This document shows, piece after piece, positions 32,788 to 33,179 of a stretch of DNA of 33,179 nucleotides. The notes beneath the pieces were generated by a model that worked only from the letters and a program-made list of their open reading frames with translations, had not been told where the DNA came from and ran no database searches. The stretch spans positions 1-33,179 of the forward strand of contig JAKLKD010000043.1 in NCBI GenBank assembly GCA_023150845.1, in the 5' to 3' direction. Origin of the DNA: Myxococcota bacterium. GTDB taxonomy: Bacteria; Myxococcota_A; UBA796; CAJQPC01. Made by a program: the position numbers and the translations under genes. Position 1 is the first letter of the stretch, and each line of letters opens with the position of its first letter.

Positions 32788-33179
32788 TCAGCGGCCAAGC
32801 ACCCGGCGCAGCGCCTTGATCCGCGCCGCGACCTCACCCGCGCGGTGCTCCGGGTGGAACTCGGCGATCTCCTCCAAGGCGCGGAGCGCGACCCGGCGCT
32901 GCCCGGCGCGGGCGGCGAGGTCGGAGAGCTCAAAGAGCGCCTCGGCGAGGCCCGGGGCGTCGTCGTTGGACTCCATGAGCGCGAGGCGGAGCTGCCGCAG
33001 GGCCGCGTCGGCGTCGCCGCCCTCACGGAGCGCCTGGGCCCGAGCCACGGCGGCCTCCAGCCCAGCCACGCCGTTGAGCAGGGCCAAGGCGTCCTCGTGC
33101 ATGCCGAGGCCGATGAGCCCCCGGGCCTCCTCGACCGAGGCGCGGCCGCTCTTGGCCGCGGGCTTCGGCGCAGGGGCCG
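32788..33179 (-). CDS. TPR-like protein, C-terminal part (5' end beyond the window)
   Basis: The frame is open from the window edge to a TGA at 32788-32790, giving at least 130 residues. The sequence is all helical, in pairs with TPR-like spacing and residues (GDADAALRQLRLALMES, ALFELSDLAARAGQRRVALRALEEI and the terminal helix AARIKALRRVLGR). An Ala/Pro/Lys-rich segment (APAPKPAAKSG) at the edge looks like a linker from a preceding domain. An ATG at 33102 exists but falls inside a helix, so I treat the gene as truncated by the window. It lies 54 bases upstream of the tRNA. An eight-base hairpin (32774-32793) overlaps the stop without a T run. Confidence 0.7.
   Translation of the reverse strand, partial: APAPKPAAKSGRASVEEARGLIGLGMHEDALALLNGVAGLEAAVARAQALREGGDADAALRQLRLALMESNDDAPGLAEALFELSDLAARAGQRRVALRALEEIAEFHPEHRAGEVAARIKALRRVLGR

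Noticed and set aside
32774-32793. Hairpin CGCTGAGG/CCTCAGCG overlapping the TPR-like gene stop
   Set aside because: A real eight-base stem but with no T tract, and not separable from chance in GC-rich DNA; noted only in the gene entry.
1-33179. CRISPR arrays, insertion sequences, prophage or defence genes
   Set aside because: No spaced identical repeats, transposase or integrase motifs, terminal repeats or recognisable defence families were seen. Gene content and base use look uniform and chromosomal.

Overview
The window is a high-GC chromosomal segment (roughly 70% GC by eye) from a Gram-negative bacterium. It carries LptD, TolQ/TolR/TolB, TamA/TamB, two other predicted outer-membrane barrels and three lipoproteins or lipoprotein-like proteins. 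Base composition, TonB-type TolA, a seven-POTRA Omp85 protein and many GTG starts suggest a myxobacteria-like (former Deltaproteobacteria) organism; this assignment is an inference. I see no phage, insertion sequence, CRISPR, plasmid or rRNA signal. Coding density is very high: no stretch over 300 bases lacks a gene, and the longest gene-free gap is about 190 bases (23646-23837).

Layout. 1-2809 (+): sppA and a GNAT acetyltransferase. 2826-3994: a short-leader lipoprotein (-) and a 53-residue basic protein (+) with its own promoter and terminator. 4017-5836 (-): holB then tatD, overlapping by GTGA. 5963-8250 (+): a divergent circularly permuted ATP-grasp-like protein and an unknown secreted four-cysteine protein. 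8266-13136 (-): ldcA-accD-folC-lptD, mixing murein recycling, fatty acid and folate synthesis and LPS export. 13161-15722 (+): an SH3-like lipoprotein, a metallo-beta-lactamase-fold hydrolase and an msrP-like molybdoenzyme. 15767-16264 (-) and 16426-17763 (+): a small barrel-like secreted protein and a POTRA-less Omp85-type barrel with an EAPP linker. 17777-23645 (-): a seven-gene run, EcsC-like, peroxiredoxin-like/rhodanese fusion, tolQ, tolR, tolA-like, tolB, ppx/gppA. 23838-25627 (+): an FGE-fold protein translationally joined to hemF. 25642-32733 (-): tRNA-Gly(CCC), a strong hairpin, tamB and tamA. 32788-33179 (-): the C-terminal part of a TPR-like protein.

How it fits together. Most of the window serves envelope construction and upkeep: LPS transport (LptD), inner-to-outer membrane energy coupling (Tol), barrel and lipid-transfer functions (TamA/TamB), murein recycling (LdcA), membrane protein turnover (SppA) and periplasmic methionine sulfoxide repair (MsrP). 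Genes inside each run are packed with four-base stop/start overlaps, five of them GTGA, which suggests coupled translation.

I found no clear undescribed system. The best leads are enzyme-fold proteins lacking expected catalytic residues (peroxiredoxin-like half beside tolQ, FGE-fold protein joined to hemF, ATP-grasp-like protein with Arg at the usual Lys), the seven-POTRA TamA, a pal-less Tol operon ending in ppx, TGTCAT half-sites before msrP, and a terminator whose U-tract lies inside the msrP coding end.
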